From Schoenoplectus triqueter (taxonomy: Eukaryota; Streptophyta; Magnoliopsida; Poales; Cyperaceae), in the NCBI GenBank assembly GCA_964058805.1, contig CAXKVV010001883.1, forward strand, positions 1 through 23,824: a stretch of DNA of 23,824 nt, given 5' to 3'. The stretch's first letter is position 1, and each line of letters opens with the position of its first letter. The notes beneath the pieces are model-generated. The model did no database searches and had not been told where the DNA came from. It saw nothing but the letters and a program-made list of their open reading frames with translations. Made by a program: the position numbers and the translations under genes. Shown here one piece after another: positions 1 through 8,663 of the stretch.

Positions 1-858
1 CTTTAGATACAGAATTATGGAGTGATAGTGAAATATTATCTTTAGACACTAGGAATTTATTATAAGCATCCATAACAATAGAAGAAATAAAAGGCTATTT
101 TTTATTTTAATGGTAATAAATCACCTGGATCAGATGGTTTATCATTCTCTTTTTATCAGCAATATTGGCAAATAGTTCAGATTGATGTTTTCACTCTAGT
201 ACAATCATTTATAATCATTCAATGAATCTTACAAAACTTAATCATGATTCAATCATTCTAATTCCTAAGAATAAAGAAGGAAACACTATAAATCAATATA
301 GATCCATAAGTTTGATGAATTGTAGTGTTAAAATAATCATCAAAATATTAGCAAATAGATTAGCATCAGTTTTAGATACTTTAATAGATGAATCACAAAC
401 TGCTTTTATTAAGGGAAGAAACATATAGAATAATATAATTTGTGCACAAAAAATTCTTTTTAAGACAAAAGAAAAATAAAAATAAACGTATTTTATTTAA
501 AGTAGAGTTTGAAAAGGCTTTTGACTCAGTTAATTGGATGTTTCTCATAAACGTTTTAAAGATAAGAGGGTTTGGAGATAAATGGATTATGTGGATAAAA
601 TAATTATTAGAATCTACTCAAAATAGTATCTTATTAAATGGTAATTTAATATCTTACTTTAATAGTAAAAAAAGGTTTAAGGTAGGGAGATCCCTTATCT
701 CCCTTACTTTTCCTTTTGGTAGTAGATACTCTTTCCAAAATTCTCAACAAAGCATAGAGTGAAAGTTATATAAAGGGAATAAGCAATTTTAATGCAATAA
801 ATATCAGTCATTTACAGTTTGCAGATGACACATTAATATTCTTAGAGGTAGATGATAG
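1..858 (+). pseudogene. LINE (non-LTR) reverse transcriptase, 5' portion, broken
   Basis: This is the fingers-palm part of an L1-type plant LINE reverse transcriptase, which would copy its own RNA at a nicked chromosomal target. Translated pieces in shifting frames match the family in order: NKSPGSDGLSFSFYQQYW (about 112-170), a block with LIPK, YRSISL and ILANRL (222-428), FEKAFDSVNW (about 508-537), a degenerate GDPLSP-like stretch (about 685-710) and LQFADDTLIF (812-841), whose FADD is the catalytic motif C. The family's first catalytic Asp (DFEKAFD) reads Glu here. At least one frameshift (about 195-235), a stop at 426-428 and more stops and shifts after 430 rule out function. The endonuclease half would lie upstream of the window. 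The ORF is cut at 858 by a copia element and resumes at 10763. Confidence 0.9.
854..858. repeat. Left target-site duplication of the copia element (GATAG)
   Basis: GATAG lies directly before the 5' LTR and is repeated directly after the 3' LTR at 10763-10767. A 5-bp duplication is the usual footprint of copia integrases. Removing the element plus one GATAG restores an open LINE reading frame across the junction. Confidence 0.97.
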
Positions 859-2044
859 TGTTAGTTTGTAATAATCTTGAAGTCAATAATACGATAAATT
901 TGTTATATAAAGCTTTGTTCATGAATTGGATATTTAAACGATATTTTGTTTCCTTGAGTATTATTGAATTTATGAATCATTCCGAGTTCATGACTGGAAT
1001 TGTGAAACTTCATAATATAGAATATACTCTTAAAAGTCACTAACCAAGGTAATTAGCAGGAACACTAATTAACCGTTATGAGGTTAGTATGTGGATTAAA
1101 TGATGGTCAAGTTTTACAGACCATAGACAAGAGTTGTCATTTTAATCACATAAATAGATGTTCTAGGAACATCGTATTTGATAGACCCCGAATGAAACAT
1201 TAAATGGAATTGTGTTCGTGTCATTAATGTTTTCGTTCAGTATTAAATTCTAAAGTATGAGGTATTCATTTTTCCTACATAAGATATGTATGTGTGTGAT
1301 TTCTACCAAACGTTATCCGTAAAAGGTGGCTATAAAGGTAGCTCTTCGGTATACATAACTTATGCGGAGGAAGAGATGGTTTGCCAAAAGTACTATTGTC
1401 CCTCATATTTCTATATGAGTTATAGCATCACTGGGCCCCTTGATAGAGTAAGATTATCTGCTAGCAGTATAAGTACAAGAGTAATTATATTTGATAATTT
1501 ACTCAGGATCAAGAAAAGATTAAGTTTGCAAGGATGACACATACCTACCTTGAAACTGATCTGATAGCTATGAGACAAAAGAATTAAACACAAGTAAATA
1601 GTTTACTGGATCATGATATTGTACAGTACATCATCATCTGTGTAATTGGATGGTCATAGTGCATTCTGCCAGATGCCTCCTATGATTATAGAAGTTAAAA
1701 CGGTTTTAACTCTATTTACCAACATAACACGGATCCTGTCGGGTCACACCGTATAGGAGTTAATCGGAGAATCTTATTGATTAATTATGAATTGTTTATA
1801 ATTAATAATAAGATGGTTATAATTAATTATATATGATATAATTATATTTGTCATAGAGATGACAAAAAGCAAAAATCAGATTGAATTTATAACGTGTTGG
1901 ACACGTCGTATAAATTCGCCGAAACAATAACCGAGAAAAATATAATTGTAGATGACAATTATATATATTTGATTTGGATTTTAAAATGTTAATTATGGAT
2001 TTGAATTATGGGCCAAAGCCCATTTATAATTAAAGTCTTAATTA

Positions 2045-2281
2045 ATAATTAAAAGCCCAAAATCAGAAAAGCCCAAAAAAGCCCAAAATCCGAAAAGCCC
2101 AAAAAGGCCCATGATGACCTCCAAGGGTATTTTGGTAATTTGTCCAAAAGCCCAAGGGTATTTCGGTAATTTGGCCAAAAAGCCCAATGGCGTTTTGGTA
2201 AATTGGATGAACTTTAAGGGTATTTTGGTCTTTTCACTTTGAAACCTCCTTACTATTCACGAGGGCATTTTGGTAATTTGT
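2045..2281 (+). repeat. Short tandem motifs in LTR U3
   Basis: Two interspersed families sit just upstream of the LTR TATA box: AAAGCCCAAAA-type units (about 2050-2110) and four to five diverged units of GGGTATTTTGGTAATTTG type (about 2125-2281). The same array is present in the 3' LTR at +7805. The position suggests an enhancer-like U3 array, which is inference. Confidence 0.75.
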
Positions 2282-2296
2282 CAATTCCATTTTTTC

Positions 2297-2304
2297 TATA
2301 AATA
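2297..2304 (+). promoter_or_regulatory. LTR TATA box (TATAAATA)
   Basis: A TATAAATAG match follows the U3 tandem motifs and precedes a CT-rich segment, as expected for the retrotransposon core promoter. Transcription would start about 30 nt downstream, near 2330. The 3' LTR has the same motif at 10102-10109, oriented outward into the LINE relic and 12-kb spacer. Confidence 0.7.
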
Positions 2305-2726
2305 GAGGGGTAGGGTGAGAGAGAAACTTCCACCAAATCAGTTCTACTTTCTCTCTCCCGGTATACGGTTGTTTCAGAATTCACGGGATCGGTGAATAGT
2401 GTTTTTACGAAAGTTGCGGTATTTCTGCACATTTGTGAAACAGAATTACTGCGAGTCGTGAATAGTACTATTTCGTCTTTTTCTCGGGTGAATAGTGTTT
2501 TTGCGAAAAACCGCGGTTTACAGTATTTCTGGCAAAAGAAATAAACCGCTCTCTGGTCAGTCCTGGTGGATAACCTACAGAGGCATCAGACGTTTGGTGC
2601 TCCGAGACAAGCCGATTTTCATTCCAATTAAAATTTGGAAGCGAGGTATAACATCTTATATTAATCTATTTAATTGTTAAGTAGATTAATATTTTAGAAA
2701 TCAATCATGGAGTAGATCAATAAAGG

Positions 2727-2920
2727 TTTAAAGAGGTGTGTATCTCTCGGTAATCATCCGACACATCACTTTAACCCTAAGCTTAAGTTAGAAGTAAAAT
2801 AATATTTTACCGTCTTTTGTAAAGGATTAAATGTCTGTAACTCTCGGTTATTATCCGACATACTTTAATCCCTAACTTAAGTAGAAGTAAAATTTTTGTT
2901 CTACGGTCTTTCCGCAGCTT
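2727..2920 (+). repeat. Imperfect roughly 95-bp direct duplication near the 3' end of the LTR
   Basis: Two diverged units each carry a CTCTCGGT..TATCCGACA segment, a CTTTAA-CCCTAA segment and AAGTAGAAGTAAAAT, then TAC(C)GTCTTT. They lie in presumed R-U5. Both LTRs carry the pair. Confidence 0.8.
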
Positions 2921-2958
2921 GAGCATTAATGGGATTTGGGCATTCCGAATCCCAACAG

Positions 2959-2970
2959 TGGTATCAGAGC
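2959..2970 (+). other. Primer binding site for initiator tRNA-Met
   Basis: TGGTATCAGAGC, one base after the 5' LTR end, is the 12-nt complement of the 3' end of plant initiator tRNA-Met. It is the standard minus-strand primer site of plant copia elements. The match stops after 12 nt. Confidence 0.95.
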
Positions 2971-3170
2971 AAAGGCTCTCCCGCTAATTGATTTTCTAAA
3001 AGGTTATATCTTATGCAAATAAGATGTATATACCCCGTATCGGTTTAATTCTTAGATTTGCAGCTTAAAGTCCAAACCAAATAAAATTGGATTTTCTTGG
3101 TTCGGCTCTGTCGACTAAGAAAGTTAAATTAGATTTAAGCTTTCTTTATACTTTCTTTACGCTTTCTTTT

Positions 3171-3645
3171 CGAAAACTTTCGATTGTGTTAAAGTATATC
3201 TAAGAATGTGATGAAGCAATAAAGTACCTGAGTAAGAGCTGTTGATCTCCACACATAAAAGATAAGGTGATGTCAAAGAAAGATGGGAAGTGGATACCTT
3301 CGGTATTCTTTCTGACATGCCCTTTTACGTGTCCTGATAACTGGCCCAAAAGGAACTTTGTCACGTTACCAAATTACTTTTGCGCTTTCGAAGCATGGCA
3401 AATGTAACTCTTTTGTTTTTTTCGAAAACTTTTGGTTATGAGAAGTATATCTATGAATGTGATAAAGCAATAAAGTACCTGAGTAAGAGCTGTTGATCTC
3501 CACACCCGAAAGAGATGGTTCTGTCTAGGAAAGATTGAATTTAAAGTGGTCCTCGTGACCCCGATCTTTCCTGGGAGCCCCTTTTACGTGTCCTGATAAC
3601 TGGCCGAAAAGGAACTTTGTCACGTTATCAAATTACTTTGTCGTA
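3171..3645 (+). repeat. Leader repeat pair A/B, period about 252 bp, each with a hairpin
   Basis: Two diverged tandem units begin CGAAAACTTT at 3171 and 3423 and share AAAGTACCTGAGTAAGAGCT and TTTTACGTGTCCTGATAACT. Each unit encloses a stem-loop. Unit A pairs TGTCA-(AA)-GAAAGA at 3271-3283 with TCTTTCTGACA at 3307-3317, with a tip ATACC/GGTAT. Unit B pairs AGGAAAGAT at 3527-3535 with ATCTTTCCT at 3564-3572, with a tip GGTC/GACC. The tips differ in sequence but both pair. Confidence 0.85.
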
Positions 3646-3751
3646 CCAGAAGGAATTAACTGTTTTGAAATCATATAAAATGTTTATATGCTTTTTACGG
3701 TATAAATAAAGAACAAAGATGTAGTTGCAAAATAAAGAATTGAGAACTGAT

Positions 3752-4092
3752 AGTTATATATGTGACTGATTCATGTATATATATACAAAATGTTTGTATG
3801 AGCAGGTAAATTAAATTTACTGCTTTGATATGAAATGTATCTTATCATAGATGCAAAGCTACTTCTATTGGATAGATAGTAGTTATATACGTGACTGATT
3901 CATGTATATATACAAAATGTTTGTATGAGCAGGTAAATTAAATTTACTGCTTTGATATGAAATGTATCTTATCATAGATGCAAAGCTACTTCTATTGGAT
4001 AGATAGTAGTTATATACGTGACTGATTCATGTATATATACAAAATGTTTGTATGAGCTGGTAAATTGGATTTACCGCTTTGATAATAAATGA
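3752..4092 (+). repeat. Leader tandem repeat, 127-129-bp units, about 2.7 copies
   Basis: Units start with AGTTATATA at 3752, 3881 and 4008, the last one incomplete. Each contains TGTGACTGATTCATG or its variant and a small GTAAATT..AATTTAC inverted repeat. The first two full units are almost identical except for one TA step. Confidence 0.9.
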
Positions 4093-4557
4093 GTAAATTA
4101 GATTTATCATTTTAAGGAACCGTGAAAGAATGTTATGTCAAAGAAAGACTGGAAAAGGAACTTTCAATGGTCTTTCTGGCAGACGTCTTTTCACGTGTTC
4201 ATAAGTCTGTTTAAAGTCAGCTTAATAAACTGACTAATTATAAATGTGTAAATTAGATTTATCATTTTAAGGAACCGTGAAAGAATGTTATGTCAAAGAA
4301 AGACTGGAAAAGGAACTTTCAATGGTCTTTCTGGCAGACGTCTTTTCACGTGTTCATAAGTCTGTTTAAAGTTAGCTTAATAAACTGACTAATTATAAAT
4401 GTGTAAATTAGATTTATCATTTTTAAGAAACCGTGAAGGAAGGTTGTGTCAAAGAAAGACTGGAAAAGGAACTTTCAGTGGTCTTTCTGGCAGACATCTT
4501 TTACGTGTTCGTAAGTCTGTTTAAAGTCAGTTTAACAAACTGACTGCTTACGATGTT
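4093..4557 (+). repeat. Leader tandem repeat, three 155-bp units with nested hairpin
   Basis: Units begin GTAAATTAGATTTATCA at 4093, 4248 and 4403. Each holds an outer stem CGTGAAAGA/TCTTTTCACG and an inner stem GTC-(AA)-AGAAAGAC with GTCTTTCT-(GGCA)-GAC. This is the same architecture as the hairpins at 3271-3317 and 3527-3572. The third unit is slightly diverged. Confidence 0.9.
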
Positions 4558-4624
4558 AAACCCGAAAAATTAAGTAATATGCCCTACCTACTCTGTCCTC
4601 GCATATCATTGTTCATTGGCAGAC

Positions 4625-4647
4625 GTGACCTACTCAGTAGGCGTCAC
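4625..4647 (+). other. Compact hairpin in the copia leader
   Basis: GTGAC-CTAC and GTAG-(GC)-GTCAC form a nine-pair stem with a TCA loop and one 2-nt bulge. It is followed by CTTTTAC, as the upstream leader hairpins are. It may be a further member of the leader hairpin series. Confidence 0.6.
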
Positions 4648-4991
4648 CTTTTACCTTTGGTTTTCGAGGGTTATGTCCGACATAACGAATCAAATAGAGT
4701 GAGGTTACTTACCAATGATTTCCAAAACAGTTTTGGGCTTGGGGCAAAGTTTCGTTAAAACATATGATGTTTAGCGAAACCAAGAATCACATAGAGATGT
4801 GATTAGCAAAGAGTTGCTTACCTAAGATAATTAATAAACGAGTTATTCAACGATAACTTGATTATCAATGAAAATAGGGATCTTGGTCCTAACTACAAAC
4901 GGGAATAGAACAAATTTGTAGTGGGAGTTTTATTTGAAATAAGACATTACATGAACAAAGCTAAAAATCTTTACATTTTACGTTGTAGCAC

Positions 4992-6221
4992 ATGGCTAAA
5001 GAAACTCTTACTAATACGTTCCATGCGCTCATACTAAGACATGAGAAACTCGAGTACGTCCTTAACACACCAATCTCTGCACAGCCTGCAGTAGGCTGCA
5101 CAGCAAATGAAGTCACCATGTACAACAAGCACAAAGAAGATGAGCTTGATGTACAAAGTTTATTGGTCAAGAAATTTAAGGTGACTAAATCTCTGCTGAG
5201 TCATAAGATGACTGAGGGCAGCTCTCTTGACACTCACATGCTCCGTATGATGAGCGATGTTGAGCAGTTGGAGAAGCTTAACAATCCGTTGAACAAAGAG
5301 TTTGTTACGGATGTTATCCTGAACTCTCTCCCTCCTAGCTATTCTAATTTCATCAGGAATTATCATATGCTGGGAATGGACAAGAGCTTGCAGGAGCTCC
5401 AAGGGATGTTGAGGATCGCTGATGGGGACATGAAGAAGAGTTCTTCTATCCTCGTGATCCAAGAAGGTGCGAGGAAGATTAAAAAGATGAAAAGCAAAGC
5501 GACTCCCAAAATGGCACCTAAGTACAAAGGCAAAGGGAAGATGGTTCCTAATCAGAACACTTCCAAGGTAAAAGCTTCTACCTCTGACTGCTTTTATTGT
5601 CAAGGCAATGGTCATTGGAGGAGGAACTGCCCTAAGTATCTGGAGGATTTGAGGACGGGAAAAGTTCCCAAAGTTTCAACCTCAGGTATTTTCATGATTG
5701 AAGTTAACGTTGTTACCTCTATTTATGATTGGGTATTGGATACTGGATCATGTGCTCATATTTGTTCAAATATACAGGCACTAAAGAATAGGAGGAAACT
5801 ACGTAATAAGGAAGTACAACTCCGAATTGGAAACGGAGCACAAGTTGCAGCCGTAACAGTCGGAAGTATAGAGTTGTATTTGCCTAGCGGGCTTGTAATG
5901 GAACTTGAAAATGTATATTTTGTTCCAAGTATTTCCAGAAACATCATTTCAATCTCATGTTTAGAAATGAATGGTTTCTCTTTTGTTATAAAGGACAATG
6001 GTTGTTCTATATATAAAGATGAGTTATATTATGGATATTCTTTTATGATGAATGATCTTTATATACTGGAAATAGACAAACCTATATTTAACATCAATAA
6101 ACGACTCAAAACATCTCATGAAAGTATGACTTTCATATGGCATTATCGCCTTGGTCATATAAACGAGAAACGCATCAAAAGTTACATGAAGTTGGACTTC
6201 TTGATAATTTTAATATTGTGA
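4992..6221 (+). pseudogene. copia gag, protease and start of integrase (degenerate)
   Basis: 409 codons from ATG at 4992. Residues 1-150 resemble the Gag capsid region of plant copia elements, including a NSLPPSYSNF segment. After DVQSLL (52-57) the reading jumps directly to KKFKVTKSLL, so about 35-40 residues of the usual helical Gag segment appear deleted in frame. This is judged from family memory, not an alignment. A basic linker (158-184) precedes a CCHC zinc knuckle at 200-213 (C-x2-C-x4-H-x4-C), which binds the packaged RNA. The aspartic protease motif WVLDTGS is at 247-253. WHYRLGHINEKRI (383-395) is the His half of the integrase HHCC domain. The reading frame is lost near 6180, and a TGA at 6219-6221 ends it. 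The product would lack integrase and polymerase. Confidence 0.9.
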
Positions 6222-6239
6222 ATCTTGTTTACGTGAAAA

Positions 6240-6797
6240 ATGACCAAATTGTCTTTCTCCAAGAAGGGCGAAAGGACAAGTGACTTATTAGCCCTTATAC
6301 ACACAGATGTATGCGGACCAATGAGTACTTGTACAAGAAATGGTGATCGCTACTTTATCACGTTTACTGATGATTACAGTAGATATGGTTATGTCTACTT
6401 GATGAGACATAAATCTGAATCCTTTGAAAAGTTCAAGGAATTCAAGACTGAAGTAGAAAATCAACTGAATAAAAGTATTAAGGCCTTACGGTCAGACCGT
6501 GGAGGCGAATACTTAAGTTATGAGTTTACAATGTACTTAAAAGAATGTGGGATAGTCTCACAACTCACACCTCCGGGAACGCCGCAATGGAACGGTGTTT
6601 CTGAGAGGAGGAATCGAACTCTGTTAGACATGGTTCGTTCCATGATGAGTAATACCACACTCCCAAAAATGTTTTGGGGGCACGCACTAGAAACTGCTGC
6701 ACTAACAATAAATAGGGTTCCATCCAAGTCAGTAGAAAAGACTCCATATGAGTTATGGTTTGGTAAGATACCAAATATGTCTTATCTTAAAATTTAG
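6240..6797 (+). pseudogene. copia integrase catalytic core (degenerate)
   Basis: 185 codons encoding an rve-type integrase core, which would insert the cDNA into host DNA. The DD35E triad is intact: Asp23 (IHTDVCGP), Asp86 (LRSDRGGEY) and Glu122 (NGVSERRN), with exactly 35 residues between the second Asp and the Glu. TPPGTPQWNG precedes the Glu, as in plant copia. It is in the same frame as gag, but the 60 bp between them pass through both other frames, so the zinc-binding Cys pair (CESC, 6217-6228) is readable only out of frame. The ORF ends at TAG (6795-6797), where the family has Trp, consistent with one G-to-A change. The same frame stays open after the stop. The ATG is unlikely to be a genuine start. 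Confidence 0.92.
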
Positions 6798-7253
6798 GGT
6801 TGCAAGGTATTTGTCAAACGTTCGACTTCTGACAAACTTGGACCCAAAGCTGATAAATGTTTTTTCGTAGGGTATCCTAAGGAAACGAAAGGATATTACT
6901 TCTATTATCAGTCCGAGAACAAGATAATTGTTGCTCGTCATGGTATATTTTTGGAGAAAGAGTTTCTCGCAAAAGGAAGTAGTGGGAGTAATGTAATACT
7001 TGAAGAAATTCAAGATACATCACACAATACAATATCTGATACTGATCAGATAAACCCACCACTTGATTCTTCGGCTAATGAGCATTTGGAAGAACCAAAT
7101 CTACAAATAGTTGTGGAAGAAGTTCTAGTCCCGAGCTCATCTACTTCAACGCAAGTTGAAATAGAACTAAATGCGCATACTGATGTGGATGAAATTCGAC
7201 AGCCTGAAGAACAAGTGCTACGAAGGTCACATAGGACAGTTCGTGCACCTTAA
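6798..7253 (+). pseudogene. copia integrase C-terminal region and linker to reverse transcriptase
   Basis: Open continuation of the integrase frame after the 6795 nonsense codon. It includes DKLGPKADKCFFVGYPKETK, the conserved copia segment following the integrase core, then FLEKEFL near 6948-6968. An acidic, low-conservation linker with SSSTST (about 7060-7200) follows. RRSHRTVRAP precedes a TAA at 7251-7253, where the family usually has Glu (GAA). The frame continues directly into the reverse transcriptase. Confidence 0.85.
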
Positions 7254-8093
7254 AGGTACATGGGACTGCATGAAGTCTCAGTATTTGATGCTGAAGATCC
7301 TCTGACCTATGCGGAAGCAGTGGATAGACCCGACTCTGATAAATGGCTGGAGGCCATGAGATCCGAAATACAGTCCATGTATGACAACAAGGTTTGGAAC
7401 CTGGTTGCACCACTTGTTGGGGTAAAACCCATAGCTAACAAGTGGGTTTTTAAAAGAAAAACAGGCATGGATGATAATATGATTATTTACAAAGTACGGC
7501 TAGTAGCGAAAGGTTTCAAGCAAATTCTCGACGTAGATTATGATGAAACTTTTTTCGTCCGTAGCTATGTTTAAGTCAATTCGGATGCTCCTAGCAATTA
7601 TCATATTTCATGATTATGAAATATGGCAAATGGATGTCAAAACCGTCTTCCTAAATGGAAATTTGGAAGAGGACGTGTATATGATACAGCCCATAAGTTT
7701 TGAGGATCCAAAGAATGCTGGGAAGTTATGCAAGCTTCTCAGATCCATTATGGATTGAAGCAAGCATCACGGAGTTGGAATCTTTGATTTGACGAAGAAG
7801 TCAAACAGTTTGACTTCGTCAGATGCAAAGAAGAACATTGTGTATACAGAAAAACTAGTGGGAGTGTCATCGCTATTTTAACCCTCTATGTGGACGATAT
7901 ACTCTTAATGGGAAATAATATTCCCCTATTGCAATCAGCCAAATCTTCATTAAAGAAAGTGTTCTCAATGAAAGATTTGGACGAGACTGTCTATATACTA
8001 GGCATAAAGATCTATAGAGATAGATCTAAAAGACTTATTGGATTAAGTCAAAGCACATACATTGATAAAGTGTTGAATCGGTTCAGCATGTAG
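7254..8093 (+). pseudogene. copia reverse transcriptase (RVT_2), frameshifted
   Basis: The frame gives DSDKWLEAMRSEIQSMY (about 7335-7385), VKPIANKWVFKRKT (7422-7463) and RLVAKGFKQ (about 7497-7523). An extra T in a T run at about 7550-7555 shifts the frame. The shifted frame reads IWQMDVKTVFLNGNLEEDVY (7621-7680), which contains the first catalytic Asp. A one-base loss near 7750 returns to the original frame just before the GLKQA motif. A TGA at 7785-7787 replaces a likely Arg CGA codon. LYVDDILLMG follows, with the catalytic YVDD at 7887-7898. The block ends at a TAG (8091-8093). Catalytic motifs survive as sequence, but no single frame encodes the enzyme. Confidence 0.92.
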
Positions 8094-8572
8094 AATTTCA
8101 AGAAAGAATTTCTATCAATGAATCATGGTGCACAGCTTAGCAAGACTCAGTGTCCTTTGACAACTGATGAGCAAAGCATAATGAGTAGAGAATCATATGC
8201 TTCGGCTATTGGCTCTATCATGTACGTCATGTTGTGCACTCGCCCTGATGTCTCGTACGCTTGGAGTGTGACGAGTAGATATCAGGCTAATCCAGGCTAA
8301 GAGCACTGGAATGCTGCAAAGAATATCCTTAAGTACTTAAGAAGAACTAATGATATGTTTCTTATCTACGGTGTTGACTCGGAGCTCGTGGTAAGTGGTT
8401 ACACAGACGTTATCACCTCATATGAAAAATCATAAATAGAGGCGACGTAAAGATTTGTAAAATTGACACCGTCGGCAACACAGCTGATCCACTTGTAAGA
8501 TCTCTACCTCAGGCCAAGCACTAGTTGCACATATCTTCTATGGGTTTGAGACACATAGGAGATTGGCTGTGA
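8094..8572 (+). pseudogene. copia RNase H remnant and polyprotein C terminus
   Basis: Continues the reverse transcriptase connection: ASAIGSIMYVMLCTRPDVSY and SRYQANPG (about 8200-8297), a TAA at 8298-8300, then HWNAAKNILKYLRRT and GYTD at about 8398-8409, where RNase H starts. The text then jumps to a different frame encoding VKICKIDTVGNTADPL (about 8447-8494) and MGLRHIGDWL ending at TGA 8570-8572, which is the usual copia C terminus. Roughly 100 residues carrying most RNase H catalytic acidic residues seem to be missing. The size of the loss is an inference from family knowledge. A TAG also lies at 8522-8524. Confidence 0.85.
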
Positions 8573-8652
8573 GATTTTCCTTTAAATCTGAGAGATTTAT
8601 AGAATAAAGAGATTTGTATAAGGCATGGCTCAATATGATTGACTCCAAGCTT

Positions 8653-8663
8653 AAGTGGGAGAT
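8653..8663 (+). other. Polypurine tract, plus-strand primer
   Basis: AAGTGGGAGAT abuts the 3' LTR start. A purine run in this position primes plus-strand DNA synthesis. The AAGTGGGAGATTG context is common in plant copia elements. Confidence 0.9.

Larger units (their letters stand above)
859..2957 (+). repeat. 5' long terminal repeat of the copia element, 2099 bp
   Basis: Begins TGTTAG and ends CAACA, the TG...CA termini of LTRs. The matching copy lies exactly 7805 bp downstream (8664-10762) with no difference seen by eye. It contains a TATA box near 2297, AATAAA motifs at 2540-2545 and 2719-2724, and several internal repeats. It is long for a copia LTR. Small open frames inside it (for example 1286-1537) occur in both LTRs and have no recognisable product. 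Confidence 0.97.

Noticed and set aside
1286..1537. 83-codon open frame in the LTR, repeated at 9091-9342
   Set aside because: It lies in LTR U3 upstream of the promoter, is present only because the LTR is duplicated, and shows no known motif.
2495..2680. 61-codon open frame in the LTR, repeated at 10300-10485
   Set aside because: Lies in the transcribed part of the LTR with no recognisable protein; length is compatible with chance.
5160..5615. 151-codon minus-strand frame opposite gag
   Set aside because: Antisense shadow of the gag coding frame; no motif of its own.
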